A DNA stretch of 64,000 nt. Origin: Burkholderiales bacterium C2. Its GTDB lineage: Bacteria; Pseudomonadota; Gammaproteobacteria; Burkholderiales; Burkholderiaceae_C. The stretch spans positions 62,001 to 126,000 of the forward strand of contig SCOI01000014.1 of NCBI GenBank assembly GCA_005503085.1. The letters are read 5' to 3'. The notes below the pieces were generated by a model, which worked only from the letters and a program-made list of their open reading frames with translations, ran no database searches and was not told the DNA's origin. The position numbers and the translations under genes are program-made. Of the stretch, positions 51,855-60,513 are shown piece after piece (the first letter of the stretch is position 1; each line of letters begins with the position of its first letter).

Positions 51855-53486
51855 ATGGCCAAGTTCCTGATACGCTGGATGCTGCTCGCCTTCAGCCTCT
51901 GCACCTCGCTCGCGGCGCAGGCGAGCGGCCCCCTGGTCGATGCCGCCTGGCTGCGCCAGGCGCTGGCCAGCACCGCGCCGCCGCTGCTGCTCGACGCCTC
52001 GCCGACCCGCCAGCATGGCGCCGGCCACATCCCCGGCGCGGTCAGCGTGGACTTCTACAGCTACGGCGCCCGTGAGGTGGACGCTGCGACGATGCAGGCC
52101 CGCATGCGGTCCTGGGGCATCCGCCATGCCGGCGAGCAGCTGATCGTGATCCATGACCAGGGCGGCACGATGCTGGCCACCTGGCTGTTCTACGAGCTGC
52201 ACCGACACGGCGTCGCGCCCGAACGGCTGCGCCTGCTGGATGGCGGGCTGGCGGCCTGGAAGGCGGCCGGCGGCGCCGTCGTCACCGAGGCCACGCCCGC
52301 GCCGCCGCCCGGCGATGTCCGTGTGGGCGCGCTGCGCGAGGAAGTGCGGGCACGGCTGCCCGAGTTCCTGGTTGGCGCCGGCGACCCGGCCGGCCATGCG
52401 CTGCTGGAGGCGCTGGATCCGCCCTACTACTACGGCGGCGCCAAGTTCTTCAGCCGCGGCGGCCATGTGCCGCATGCGCTGCTGACACCGACCGACGATT
52501 TCTTCCGGCCCGACAAGACCTTCAAGCCACGCGCCGAGCTGGAGGGCTTGATGGCGCATCTGGGTGTGCGCCGCGAGCAGCAGGTCTACAGCTATTGCGG
52601 CGGCGGCGTGGCCGCCAGCGTGCCCTATTTCGCGCTGAAATTCTTGCTCGGCTATCCGCGCGTCGCGCTCTACCAGGGCTCGCAAAAGGAATGGCTGGAG
52701 GACCCGCGCGGCCTGCCGCTGTGGAGCTATGCGGCCCCGGCCCTGCTGCGCGATGCCGACTGGCTCAACGGCTTCAGCAACACCATGCTGCGCACCTTCA
52801 GCCACAGCCCGATCAGCATCATCGATGTGCGCCCGGCCGAGGCCTATGCGCTGGGCCATCTGCCCTTTGCGCTGAGCCTGCCGGCCGAGCGCTTTCAGCA
52901 AGACCTGGCGCGGCCGGAACGCCTGGCCGCACTGCTGGGCCCGGCCGGCGTCGACCCGGCGCATGAGGCGGTGATCGTCTCCGAGGGCGGGCTCAACAAG
53001 CGCTCGGCCCTGGTGTTCGCGCTGCTGGAGCAAGTGGGCCAGCGCAAGGTCTCGCTGCTGCTGGACTCCGTCGACGACTGGGGCCTGCGCGGCCTGAGTC
53101 TGAGCAAGGAACCGACACGGGTCGGTGCGAAGAAACCGGCGCTGGACCCGACCATCGCGCCGGTGGACTACCAAGCGGCGCCTCGCACGGTGCTGGTGCG
53201 CGGCGGAACGGCCCGACCGGGTCTGCCTCTGGTCTATCTGGCCCTGGGCGCGCAGCCGCCCGGCCCGGCGCTGCCGGGCAAGACCGTGCACCTGCCCTAC
53301 GGCCAGCTGCTCGATGCCGGCGGCAAACCCAAGCCGGCACACGAGATCTGGAGCCTGTTGGCCAAGGCCGGCCTGCCGCGCCACGCGCAGATCATCAGCG
53401 TCGGCGACGATGCCGGTGAGGCCGCCATCGGCTACGTCCTGCTGCGGCTGATGGGCTTTGCCGATATCAAGGTCGGGGGGCTGTAG
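51855..53486 (+). CDS. Exported protein with four tandem rhodanese modules
   Basis: A 543-residue protein with a signal peptide (about residues 1-20, FLIRWMLLAFSLCTSLAA). Four rhodanese-like modules can be seen: module 1 at about 25-150 ('LLLDASPTRQHGAGHIPGAV', active-site position replaced in VIHDQGG); module 2 at about 165-285, the only one with the catalytic loop (YSYCGGGVAAS, Cys near residue 249); module 3 at about 310-425 ('IIDVRPAEAYALGHLPFALS', Cys replaced in VSEGGLNKRSA); module 4 at about 440-543, degenerate ('ISVGDDAGEAAIGYVLLRLM'). Sulphur transfer would rest on module 2. The start at 51855 is fixed by the signal peptide. Confidence 0.85.
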   Translation: MAKFLIRWMLLAFSLCTSLAAQASGPLVDAAWLRQALASTAPPLLLDASPTRQHGAGHIPGAVSVDFYSYGAREVDAATMQARMRSWGIRHAGEQLIVIHDQGGTMLATWLFYELHRHGVAPERLRLLDGGLAAWKAAGGAVVTEATPAPPPGDVRVGALREEVRARLPEFLVGAGDPAGHALLEALDPPYYYGGAKFFSRGGHVPHALLTPTDDFFRPDKTFKPRAELEGLMAHLGVRREQQVYSYCGGGVAASVPYFALKFLLGYPRVALYQGSQKEWLEDPRGLPLWSYAAPALLRDADWLNGFSNTMLRTFSHSPISIIDVRPAEAYALGHLPFALSLPAERFQQDLARPERLAALLGPAGVDPAHEAVIVSEGGLNKRSALVFALLEQVGQRKVSLLLDSVDDWGLRGLSLSKEPTRVGAKKPALDPTIAPVDYQAAPRTVLVRGGTARPGLPLVYLALGAQPPGPALPGKTVHLPYGQLLDAGGKPKPAHEIWSLLAKAGLPRHAQIISVGDDAGEAAIGYVLLRLMGFADIKVGGL

Positions 53487-53530
53487 CCGCGCGGCAGCGG
53501 CATCGGCCGGCGTTGCACAATGCCAGCCTG

Positions 53531-54643
53531 ATGCCGATCCAAGCCCTGCTCCGTCGCACCTCGCTGCTGGTCTGCCTGCTGGCGGTGACCCTGCCCGCCT
53601 GGGCCCAGCAGGTCTACTTCATCAACCCCGGCTATCGCGAGGAAACCTTCTGGCGCCAAGCCGGCGAGGCCATGCAGGCGGCGGCCGACAGCCTGGGCAT
53701 GGGCTTCAGCCAGGACTTCGCCGAGCGCGACCCCGAGCGTGCGCTGGCCCTGGGGCGCGCGGTCGCGGCGCGGCCGGCGGCCCAGCGGCCCGACTATGTG
53801 CTGTTGGTGAACGAGAAAGCCACGCTGCTGGCCAATGCCCGGGTGCTGAGCGCGGCCGGCATCAAGAGTTTTGCCGCCTTCAGCGGCCTGCTGCCGCAGG
53901 AGCAGGCGCGCTTTGCACCGCGCCGCGCCCCGCTGGAGCTGTTGCTGGGCAGTCTGGAACCCCACGCCGTGGACGCCGGCTATCTGACCGCCAAGGCCCT
54001 GATCGCGCGGGGCCTGCGAGACGCGCCACGCGGCGCCGATGGCCGCCTGCACCTGCTGGCCCTGGCCGGTGACCGCATCACAACGGTCTCGCTGGACCGC
54101 AATGCCGGCCTGCTGAAGGCCCTGGCCGAGCACCGCAGCGAGGTGGTGATGGATGCGATGCTGGCGACCGACTGGAAGCGCGAGCGGGCCCGCCAGCACA
54201 GCGAGCGCCATCTGCACAAGCACCCCGAGACCGCGCTGATCTGGTGCGGCACCGATCTGATCGCCTTCGGCGCGCTGGACGCGGCCCGCGCCGCCGGCCG
54301 CCGTCCCGGCCGGGACCTGCATGTCTCGGGCATCAACACCTCGGCCGAGGCCATGCAGGCGCTGGTGGACGGAGAACTCAGCGCGCTGGCCGGCGGTCAT
54401 TTCCTGGCCGGCGCCTTCGCGCTGGTGATGCTGTACGACCACCACCGCGGCCGCGACTTCGCCGCCGAGGGGCTGACGCTGGAACACTCGATGTTCATCG
54501 GCTTCGATGCCGAGCGCGCCCGGCGCTTCCTGGCCCGTTTCGGCAGCAGCACGCCGGCCCTGGACATGCGGCCCTTCAGCAAGGTGCTGAACCCGCAGCT
54601 CACGCACTACCGCTTCCCGGTGCAGGCGCTGCTGCTGCCCTGA
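53531..54643 (+). CDS. Orphan sugar-type periplasmic binding protein (PBP1, RbsB-like)
   Basis: A 370-residue exported protein with a signal peptide (about residues 1-25, SLLVCLLAVTLPAWA). The mature protein has the type I periplasmic binding fold: 'VYFINPGYREETFWRQAGEA', 'PDYVLLVNEKATLLANARVL', 'LHLLALAGDRITTVSLDRNA' and 'LIWCGTDLIAFGALDAARAA'. These proteins serve sugar ABC transporters or act as sensors for membrane kinases and chemoreceptors; no transporter gene is nearby. The start at 53531 was chosen over an upstream TTG because it opens into the signal sequence. It converges on clsB. Confidence 0.85.
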   Translation: MPIQALLRRTSLLVCLLAVTLPAWAQQVYFINPGYREETFWRQAGEAMQAAADSLGMGFSQDFAERDPERALALGRAVAARPAAQRPDYVLLVNEKATLLANARVLSAAGIKSFAAFSGLLPQEQARFAPRRAPLELLLGSLEPHAVDAGYLTAKALIARGLRDAPRGADGRLHLLALAGDRITTVSLDRNAGLLKALAEHRSEVVMDAMLATDWKRERARQHSERHLHKHPETALIWCGTDLIAFGALDAARAAGRRPGRDLHVSGINTSAEAMQALVDGELSALAGGHFLAGAFALVMLYDHHRGRDFAAEGLTLEHSMFIGFDAERARRFLARFGSSTPALDMRPFSKVLNPQLTHYRFPVQALLLP

Positions 54644-54658
54644 TCGGACGCAGCGTCT

Positions 54659-54687
54659 CAACAGGGCGCTCTAGTAGCGTCCTGTTG
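54659..54687. terminator. Candidate bidirectional terminator between convergent genes
   Basis: A near-perfect dyad CAACAGGgCGCT / AGCGtCCTGTTG (54659-54670 and 54676-54687) with a 5-base loop that contains the clsB stop codon. It lies between the convergent binding-protein and clsB genes. No T run follows on either strand, so function is uncertain. Confidence 0.4.
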
Positions 54688-55996
54688 CCCCGGCAACCCG
54701 CAGATAGACATAGGCGGCCCAGGCCACCAGGGCGCGGCGCAGCACGCCGCGCAGCCCCCCGCCACCGAGCTCGCGCATATCGACGCGGCGCGACACCGCC
54801 AGCGCGGCCTCGAACTCGGCGGCCACGCTGCGTGCGAACGGCGCGTCGTGCACCACCACATTGGCCTCCAGATTCAGCAGCAGCGACAGCGGATCAATAT
54901 TGGAGCTGCCCACCGTGGCCCAGTCCTCGTCGACCACGCCGACCTTGGCATGCAGATAGGCCGGCGTGTACTCGTAGATCTGCACGCCATGGCCCAGCAG
55001 CTCGGCATACAGAGCCTGGGCCGCCATGCCGGCGATGCGGTAGTCGAGCTTGCCCTGCAGCAGCAGGCGCACCCGCACGCCGCGCCGCGCGGCATCGCGC
55101 AGCGCGCGCCGGAAGCCGTGGCCGGGATAGAAATACGGCGTGATCAGATCGACCTGATCACGCGCCGCACGGATCGCGTCGATATAGCTGCGCTCGATGG
55201 TGCGGCGCTGGCGCAGGTTGTCGCGCAGCACAAAGGCGGCACAGACCGGCGGCAGCTCCTGCTCGCGGCGCTTTTGCTGCTGCGGGCTGTTGCGGCGGTA
55301 GCGGTTGCGCGGCATGCGCAGGCGCCGGGCCAGGCGACGCAGCCGCGCGATCGGCTCGGGGCTGCGCACCAGCGCGCGCAGCTCCTCGCCAAAATCGCGG
55401 CCCAGCCAGGCACGCGTCCAGACCGCCCGCGCCGCCTGCGCCACCGGCTGCACCGCCGGGCCGCAGACGCTGACCGCATAGTCCAGCCGCGGCTCGTCGG
55501 TGGGGCCGTGGTTGAGGTCCATGCGGTCATCGATGATGTTGATGCCGCCGACAAAGGCCTGCACGCCGTCGACCACGCAGAGCTTTTGATGCAGGCGACG
55601 CAGCTGACCCGGCTGCAGCCAGCGCCACCAGCGGTCGATCGGCCGGAACACCGCCAGCGCGACGCCGGAATCCGCCAGCTGCTCGCGCAGCCAGGGCATG
55701 CTGGCCTTGGAGCCGAAACCGTCGACCACCACCCTGACCCGCACATTGCGCGCCGCCGCCGCGCGCAGCGCCGCCGCCAGCTCGGCGCCGGCGCTGTCGT
55801 GGTGGAAGATGTAGGTGGCGACCCAGACCTCGTGCGTGGCGGCATGGATCGCGGCGATCTGGGCCGGGAACAGCTCGTCGCCGCCGCGCAGCAGGCGCAG
55901 CTCATTGCCGCCGCTGAACTCCGGCAGCGCCACCGCATGCCAGCTGATCAGCGGATCGGGCTCCGCAGTGTCCGGGGTCGGTGCAGAGCTGCTCAC
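54671..55996 (-). CDS. clsB: Cardiolipin synthase ClsB (phospholipase D family)
   Basis: A 441-residue PLD-superfamily enzyme. Two HKD motifs are present: LHQKLCVVDG with His136, Lys138, Asp143, and LHAKVGVVDED with His349, Lys351, Asp356. Each is followed by the GGxNI/GSSNID pattern. There is no long N-terminal membrane region, as in ClsB rather than ClsA, and a C-terminal hydrophobic segment (about residues 415-435) may touch the membrane. It makes cardiolipin from phosphatidylglycerol. The start is GTG at 55996, overlapping the stop of the upstream EEP gene by four bases. Confidence 0.92.
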   Translation of the reverse strand: MSSSAPTPDTAEPDPLISWHAVALPEFSGGNELRLLRGGDELFPAQIAAIHAATHEVWVATYIFHHDSAGAELAAALRAAAARNVRVRVVVDGFGSKASMPWLREQLADSGVALAVFRPIDRWWRWLQPGQLRRLHQKLCVVDGVQAFVGGINIIDDRMDLNHGPTDEPRLDYAVSVCGPAVQPVAQAARAVWTRAWLGRDFGEELRALVRSPEPIARLRRLARRLRMPRNRYRRNSPQQQKRREQELPPVCAAFVLRDNLRQRRTIERSYIDAIRAARDQVDLITPYFYPGHGFRRALRDAARRGVRVRLLLQGKLDYRIAGMAAQALYAELLGHGVQIYEYTPAYLHAKVGVVDEDWATVGSSNIDPLSLLLNLEANVVVHDAPFARSVAAEFEAALAVSRRVDMRELGGGGLRGVLRRALVAWAAYVYLRVAGATGRY

Positions 55997-56799
55997 GCCA
56001 GTTCAAGCTCTGCCACCAGCGGCAGATGGTCGGACATGCGGGCCCAGGCCGGGCCCTTGGGCACCTGGGTCGAGACGCAGCGCATGCCGCGGGTGTAGAT
56101 GCGGTCCAGCGAGAAAAACGGCACGCGCGAGGGGAAGGTGGCCTGGCGGCTGCGGCCCGGCGAGATCGCGCGCGTCAGCCCGCTCTCGCGCATCGGCGCA
56201 TCGAGCTTCTCGCCCCAGTCATTGAAATCGCCGGCCACCACCAGCAAGGCCTCGGGCGGCACATGGTTGGCGATGAACTCGGCCAGGCGCTGCACCTGGC
56301 GCACCCGGCCTCCATGCATCAGGCCCAGGTGCGCGACCACCGCATGCACCTCCAGCCCATGCCACTGCACCGGCACATGCAAGAGGCCGCGCTGCTCGAA
56401 GCGGTGGTCGGACACATCGTGGTGGCCGATCTCGCCGATCGGCCAGCGCGACAGCAAGGCATTGCCATGCTCGCCATGCCTGGTCACCGCATTGGTGCGG
56501 TAGGCCACCTCATAGCCCTCGGGCGCGAGAAACTCGGCCTGGCCCTGCTCGGGCCAACCGAACCAGGTGCGCTCGAACTGCTTGGCCTCGCGATGGTGGA
56601 AGTGGCGCACCTCCTGCAGAAACACCAGATCGGCGTCCAGCGCCTCGACCCCCAGGCCCAGGTTGTGGATCTCAAGCCGCTTTTGCGGCCCGACGCCGCG
56701 CACGCCCTTGTGGATGTTGTAGGTCGCGACCCGCAGATAAGGGCTCAGGATGCTGGTCTGCGGCGGCTGGACCGAGTGCTTGAAGGCGGGCTTGATCAT
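55993..56799 (-). CDS. Endonuclease/exonuclease/phosphatase family protein
   Basis: A 268-residue EEP-fold protein with the expected catalytic blocks: 'LRVATYNIHKGVRGVGPQKR' at about 23-42 (metal-binding Asn), 'DLVFLQEVRHF' (Glu), 'VVAHLGLMHGGRVRQVQRLA' (catalytic His), 'LVVAGDFNDW' (Asp/Asn) and 'MSDHLPLVAELEL' (terminal D-H). No signal peptide is seen. Genes of this type sit beside clsB in many betaproteobacteria, suggesting a phospholipid-related or phosphodiester substrate, but the substrate is unproven. It overlaps nudB (ATGA) and clsB (GTGA) by four bases each. Confidence 0.9.
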   Translation of the reverse strand: MIKPAFKHSVQPPQTSILSPYLRVATYNIHKGVRGVGPQKRLEIHNLGLGVEALDADLVFLQEVRHFHHREAKQFERTWFGWPEQGQAEFLAPEGYEVAYRTNAVTRHGEHGNALLSRWPIGEIGHHDVSDHRFEQRGLLHVPVQWHGLEVHAVVAHLGLMHGGRVRQVQRLAEFIANHVPPEALLVVAGDFNDWGEKLDAPMRESGLTRAISPGRSRQATFPSRVPFFSLDRIYTRGMRCVSTQVPKGPAWARMSDHLPLVAELELA

Positions 56800-57272
56800 C
56801 GGGCGCCGTCCTGCGCCAGGAAGCGCGGCAGCTGCAGCACGGCCTCGGCATTGGACGGCGAGAAGCACAGATCCGCCGCTTCGCGCCAGGGCAGCCAGCG
56901 GTATTGCAGATGCTCGCGCGGCGCCAGCGTCACGGCGGTGCCGGCCGGCACCGTCAGGCCGAACACATGCTCGGTATTGCGGGTCACGCCGGGCGCATAG
57001 CGATGCCGCCAGACCGGGTAGATCTCATAGACATTGACCAGGCCCCAGTCGCGCAGCTCGCCCCCGGCAATCCCAGTCTCCTCCCACACCTCGCGCCGCG
57101 CCGTCGCATCCAGCGCCTCGTCGGGCGCATCCAGCGAGCCGGTCACGCACTGCCAGAAGCCGGGCTTGTCGGCTCGCTCCAGCATCAGCACCTGCAAATC
57201 CGGCGTATGAATCACCACCAGCACCGATTCGGGGATCTTGTAGGGCCGGGCCAAGGCTGAGTTGTCGCTCAT
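56796..57272 (-). CDS. nudB: Dihydroneopterin triphosphate diphosphatase NudB
   Basis: A 158-residue Nudix hydrolase that removes pyrophosphate from 7,8-dihydroneopterin triphosphate in folate synthesis. The opening 'YKIPESVLVVIHTPDLQVLM' is diagnostic for NudB, and the Nudix box is 'GSLDAPDEALDATARREVWE' followed by ETGI, with one extra residue between the Gly and first Glu compared with the usual box. Start at 57272 was chosen because it matches the family; an in-frame ATG four codons upstream is also possible. It overlaps the EEP gene by four bases. In many betaproteobacteria nudB directly follows aspS; here it does not. Confidence 0.9.
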   Translation of the reverse strand: MSDNSALARPYKIPESVLVVIHTPDLQVLMLERADKPGFWQCVTGSLDAPDEALDATARREVWEETGIAGGELRDWGLVNVYEIYPVWRHRYAPGVTRNTEHVFGLTVPAGTAVTLAPREHLQYRWLPWREAADLCFSPSNAEAVLQLPRFLAQDGAR

Positions 57273-57296
57273 GGGGGCAAGCATAGCGGAGCGGCA

Positions 57297-58265
57297 TCAC
57301 CCTCGCGCCAGGGCGCGCATCATCCGCTCGGCCGCCAGCGCCAGCCGCTCGCACAGCGCCGCAGGCCCCAGCACCTCGAACTCGACCTCCAGCACGATCA
57401 GCCAGTAGACCAACGAATCGAGCGCATGGGCGCCGCATTGCAGCAGGCAGCGCTGCGCGTCGCCGTCGACCGCCTCCAGCCGCGCGGCCGTGACAGGAAT
57501 GCAGGCGGCCATCTGGGCCAGTGGTGCATGCAGGATCACCCGGGCCTGTTCGGCATGGGGCGAGAGCACCACGGAGCGCGCGACAAAGGCGCGCAGATCA
57601 CCGCCCTCGGGACCGGCGCGCGGCGCGAAATGCCCGCCGACCGCCGCCGCGCCAGCAATGCGGTCGATGCGGAAGGTGCGCCAGTCACTGCGCCCCCGGT
57701 CCCAGGCCACCAGATACCAGCGGCTGCCGGTGTGGACCACGCCCTGAGGCTCGACCTGGCGACGGCTGGGTTCGCCCTTCGCATCGACATAGTCGAAGGC
57801 CAGGCCCAGCTGATCGCGGCAGGCGCCGGCCAGATCGGCCAGCAGGCCGGCATCGACGCTGGGGCCGACCGAATCCATGGCCTGCACCGCCGAGCGCAGC
57901 GCGTCGGCGCGCCGGCGCAGCCGTGCCGGCATCAGCTGCTCCAGCTTGACCATGGCCTGCAGCGCCGGCTCCTCGATGCCGCCGACCTGCCCCGATGCAG
58001 CCGTGCGCAGTGCGATCGCGACGGCCAACGCCTCCTCGTCGTCCAGCAGCAGCGGCGGCATCGCCTGGCCCGGCCGCAAGGCATAGCCGCCGGCCACACC
58101 GCTGCTGGCCGCCACCGGATAGCCCAGCTCGCGCAGCCGGTCGATATCGCGCCGCAGGGTGCGCGGATGCACGGCCAGGCGCTCGGCCAGCTCGGGCCCG
58201 GCCCAATGGCGGCGGGCTTGCAACAAGGACAAGAGCTGCAGCAGTCGGGTGGAGGCACTCAGCAT
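57297..58265 (-). CDS. YafY-type HTH/WYL transcriptional regulator
   Basis: A 322-residue regulator. An N-terminal HTH_11 winged helix (residues about 5-60, 'LLSLLQARRHWAGPELAERL', 'TLRRDIDRLRELGYPVAASS') is followed by a WYL domain at about 130-220 ('GLAFDYVDAKGEPSRRQVEP', 'RWYLVAWDRGRSDWRTFRID') and a C-terminal WCX extension. WYL domains bind nucleotides or other small ligands. The start at 58265 avoids 14 N-terminal residues that overlap the promoter region. It is divergent from the GST gene by 102 bases and probably controls it. Confidence 0.9.
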   Translation of the reverse strand: MLSASTRLLQLLSLLQARRHWAGPELAERLAVHPRTLRRDIDRLRELGYPVAASSGVAGGYALRPGQAMPPLLLDDEEALAVAIALRTAASGQVGGIEEPALQAMVKLEQLMPARLRRRADALRSAVQAMDSVGPSVDAGLLADLAGACRDQLGLAFDYVDAKGEPSRRQVEPQGVVHTGSRWYLVAWDRGRSDWRTFRIDRIAGAAAVGGHFAPRAGPEGGDLRAFVARSVVLSPHAEQARVILHAPLAQMAACIPVTAARLEAVDGDAQRCLLQCGAHALDSLVYWLIVLEVEFEVLGPAALCERLALAAERMMRALARG

Positions 58266-58367
58266 CCGGTCACTGTAGCTTTGATTGAGGGCGGAATCTG
58301 TCCGCAATGCCTTCTACATTGAACACGTCGTCGGCGCTGTGCCGACGCCTCACAAGGAGAGCACACC

Positions 58368-58979
58368 ATGTCCATCGTTCTGTACTGGCACCCGATGTCC
58401 AGCGCCACCCCCGTCGCCTGCGCGCTGGCCGAGCTGGGCCTGCCGCATGAGCGGGTCAAGATCGATATCCGCAGCGGCGAGCAGCATCGCCCGGACTATC
58501 TGGCGCTGAACCCGAATGGCAAGGTGCCGACGCTGACGGTCGACGGCGCACCGATGTTCGAGGCCCTGGCCATCCAGCTGTGGCTGGGCGAGACCTACGG
58601 GGTCGAGCGCGGGCTGTGGCCGGCAGCCGGCACGCCCGAGCGGCTGCAGGCCCTGTCCTGGTGCGCCTGGGCCTATGTCAGCTATGGCGCGGTGCTGGTG
58701 CGCCTGCAACTCGCGACCATGGGCGACGACGCACTGCGCAGCGGTGCCCATGCCGACGAGGCCCGCGCCGGGCTGAATGAGTTGCTGGCCCTGCTCGACG
58801 CTCGGTTGGCACGCCAGCCTTGGATGCTGGGCGACGCGTATTCGCTGGTGGACCTGCTGGTTGGTTCGGTGATCGGCTACAGCATCTATATCGGCGCGCC
58901 GGTGGCCGCCCACGCCCATGTGCAGCAATGGCTGGGCCGGGTCCAGGCCCGGCCGGCGATGCAGATCGAGGGGCTGTGA
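58368..58979 (+). CDS. Glutathione S-transferase family protein
   Basis: A 203-residue GST. The thioredoxin-fold N-terminal domain has 'MSIVLYWHPMSSATPVACAL' with Ser in the usual catalytic position, and the cis-Pro motif is in 'ALNPNGKVPTLTVDGAPMFE', where the acidic residue binds the gamma-Glu of glutathione. The all-helical C-terminal domain carries 'WMLGDAYSLVDLLVGSVIGY', the N-capping-box Asp motif. A clear AAGGAGA precedes the ATG. The divergent YafY-type regulator suggests stress- or ligand-induced expression. Confidence 0.92.
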   Translation: MSIVLYWHPMSSATPVACALAELGLPHERVKIDIRSGEQHRPDYLALNPNGKVPTLTVDGAPMFEALAIQLWLGETYGVERGLWPAAGTPERLQALSWCAWAYVSYGAVLVRLQLATMGDDALRSGAHADEARAGLNELLALLDARLARQPWMLGDAYSLVDLLVGSVIGYSIYIGAPVAAHAHVQQWLGRVQARPAMQIEGL

Positions 58980-58995
58980 GGGCTGCGGCCCTCGC

Positions 58996-59916
58996 TCAGC
59001 GCTGGCGCTGGCTCCACAGCACGCCCGCCACGATCAGCCCCATGCCCAGCAGGCTGGCCGCCTCGGGCCGCTCACCAAACAGCGGCAGGGCCAGCAGGCT
59101 GGCCAGCACCGGCGTCAGCGCGCCCATGCTGGCGCTGCGCTGCGCACCCAGCCGGGCCACGGCATAGCCATAGCTGAGCGTCGAGACCAGGCCGACGCCG
59201 ACGCTTTGCAGCAGCACTTGCAGCAACAGCTGCTCTCGAGACAGCGTCGGTAAAACCAGCGGCCCCTGTGCCAACTGCCAGACCAGCCAGGGCAGCAGCA
59301 GGGCCAACGAGACCGTCGAGATCAGCGCCGCCGCCTCCAGCGGCGCCAGCCGCGCCTCGCGCAGGGCCAGGGTGTAGGCCGACCACATCAGGCTGCCGAG
59401 CAGGAACAGGCCATAGCCCTGGGCCAGGCCGGCCTGGCCGGATTTGAGCGCCAGCATGGTCGCGACGCCGGCCGCGATACACAGCAGGGCCGGCCAGCGC
59501 GCCAGGGCCTGGCGCCCATGCAGGGCCGCCGCCAGCAAGGCGGTGAACAGCGGCAAGGTGCCCGGGATCAAGGTGGCGCCGTCGGCCACCGGCGCATGAC
59601 GCATGCCCCAGCCGGCGATCAGGAAGTAAGGCAGGCCGGCGCCGGCGACGATCAGCAGCCACAGCCGCGCCGGCAGTGCCGCGAAACGGGCACGCCTGCG
59701 CCACAGCAGCGGCGCCAGCAGCAAGCCGGCCGGCCCGAAACGCAGCAGGGCCAGCTCGGCCGGCGGCAGCGAAGCCCGCGCGCCGGCACGCAGCGAGATG
59801 AAGAAGCCGGCCCAGATCAGCAGGGTCAGGGCCAGCGCGGCCCAGCCGGCCAGTTCGGGGCGCGCGGTCGGGGTCGAGGGGGAGCCGATCAGGCCCGGGG
59901 ACGCAGGAGAAGACAT
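58996..59916 (-). CDS. EamA/DMT family membrane exporter
   Basis: A 306-residue membrane protein with ten predicted helices in two EamA halves (about residues 25-155 and 170-300). Typical elements are 'LTLLIWAGFFISLRAGARAS', 'LPPAELALLRFGPAGLLLAP' and 'SMGALTPVLASLLALPLFGE' in the second half. Family members export amino acids or other metabolites. It is divergent from an Lrp/AsnC gene by 132 bases, an arrangement common for amino-acid exporters under Lrp-type control. The ATG at 59916 was chosen over a TTG two codons upstream. Confidence 0.9.
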   Translation of the reverse strand: MSSPASPGLIGSPSTPTARPELAGWAALALTLLIWAGFFISLRAGARASLPPAELALLRFGPAGLLLAPLLWRRRARFAALPARLWLLIVAGAGLPYFLIAGWGMRHAPVADGATLIPGTLPLFTALLAAALHGRQALARWPALLCIAAGVATMLALKSGQAGLAQGYGLFLLGSLMWSAYTLALREARLAPLEAAALISTVSLALLLPWLVWQLAQGPLVLPTLSREQLLLQVLLQSVGVGLVSTLSYGYAVARLGAQRSASMGALTPVLASLLALPLFGERPEAASLLGMGLIVAGVLWSQRQR

Positions 59917-60048
59917 CAGCAACAGGGGTTGGGAACAGGCTCAATTTTCGAGCGCCTCCCCGGGCGATTTCAGCCCATTTCACCCATGGATTGATCCGAT
60001 GAAGCCTTGCTCAGCCAATAATTCGCCATTCATTGACTGATTCAAGCC

Positions 60049-60507
60049 ATGGACCGTATAGACACCGAATTGCTGGAGCTGCTGCAGCGCGAGGGCCGGC
60101 TGACGATTGCCGAGCTGGCCGAGCGGGTGGGCCTGTCGCAAAGCCCCTGCGCGCGCCGGCTCAAGCGCCTGGAAGACGGCGGCCTGATCGCCGGCTACCG
60201 CGCGGTGCTGGATCGCAAGGCGGTGCAATTGGCGACCACGGTCTTCGTCAATGTGCGGCTGATGCACCACCGCGAGGATGCGGTCCAGCAGTTCGAGGCT
60301 GCGATGCAGGCGATGGCCGAGGTGATCAGCTGCCATGTGGTCTCGGGCAGCCACGACTATCTGCTCGAGGTGGTGGTCGGCGAGCTCAGCGACTATGAGC
60401 TGATCGTGCGCCGGCTGCAGGCCCTGCCGGTGGTGCAGGACATCAACAGCAGCTTCGCGATCCGCAGCGTCAAGAGCGGCGCGCCGCTGCCGCTGCGCTC
60501 GCGCTGA
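60049..60507 (+). CDS. Lrp/AsnC family transcriptional regulator
   Basis: A 152-residue feast/famine regulator. The N-terminal helix-turn-helix is at about residues 1-50 ('LLELLQREGRLTIAELAERV', 'GLSQSPCARRLKRLEDGGLI') and the C-terminal ligand-binding RAM domain at about 65-145 ('VISCHVVSGSHDYLLEVVVG'). It is divergent from the EamA exporter gene, which it probably controls in response to an amino acid. Confidence 0.92.
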   Translation: MDRIDTELLELLQREGRLTIAELAERVGLSQSPCARRLKRLEDGGLIAGYRAVLDRKAVQLATTVFVNVRLMHHREDAVQQFEAAMQAMAEVISCHVVSGSHDYLLEVVVGELSDYELIVRRLQALPVVQDINSSFAIRSVKSGAPLPLRSR

Positions 60508-60513
60508 GCCTCC

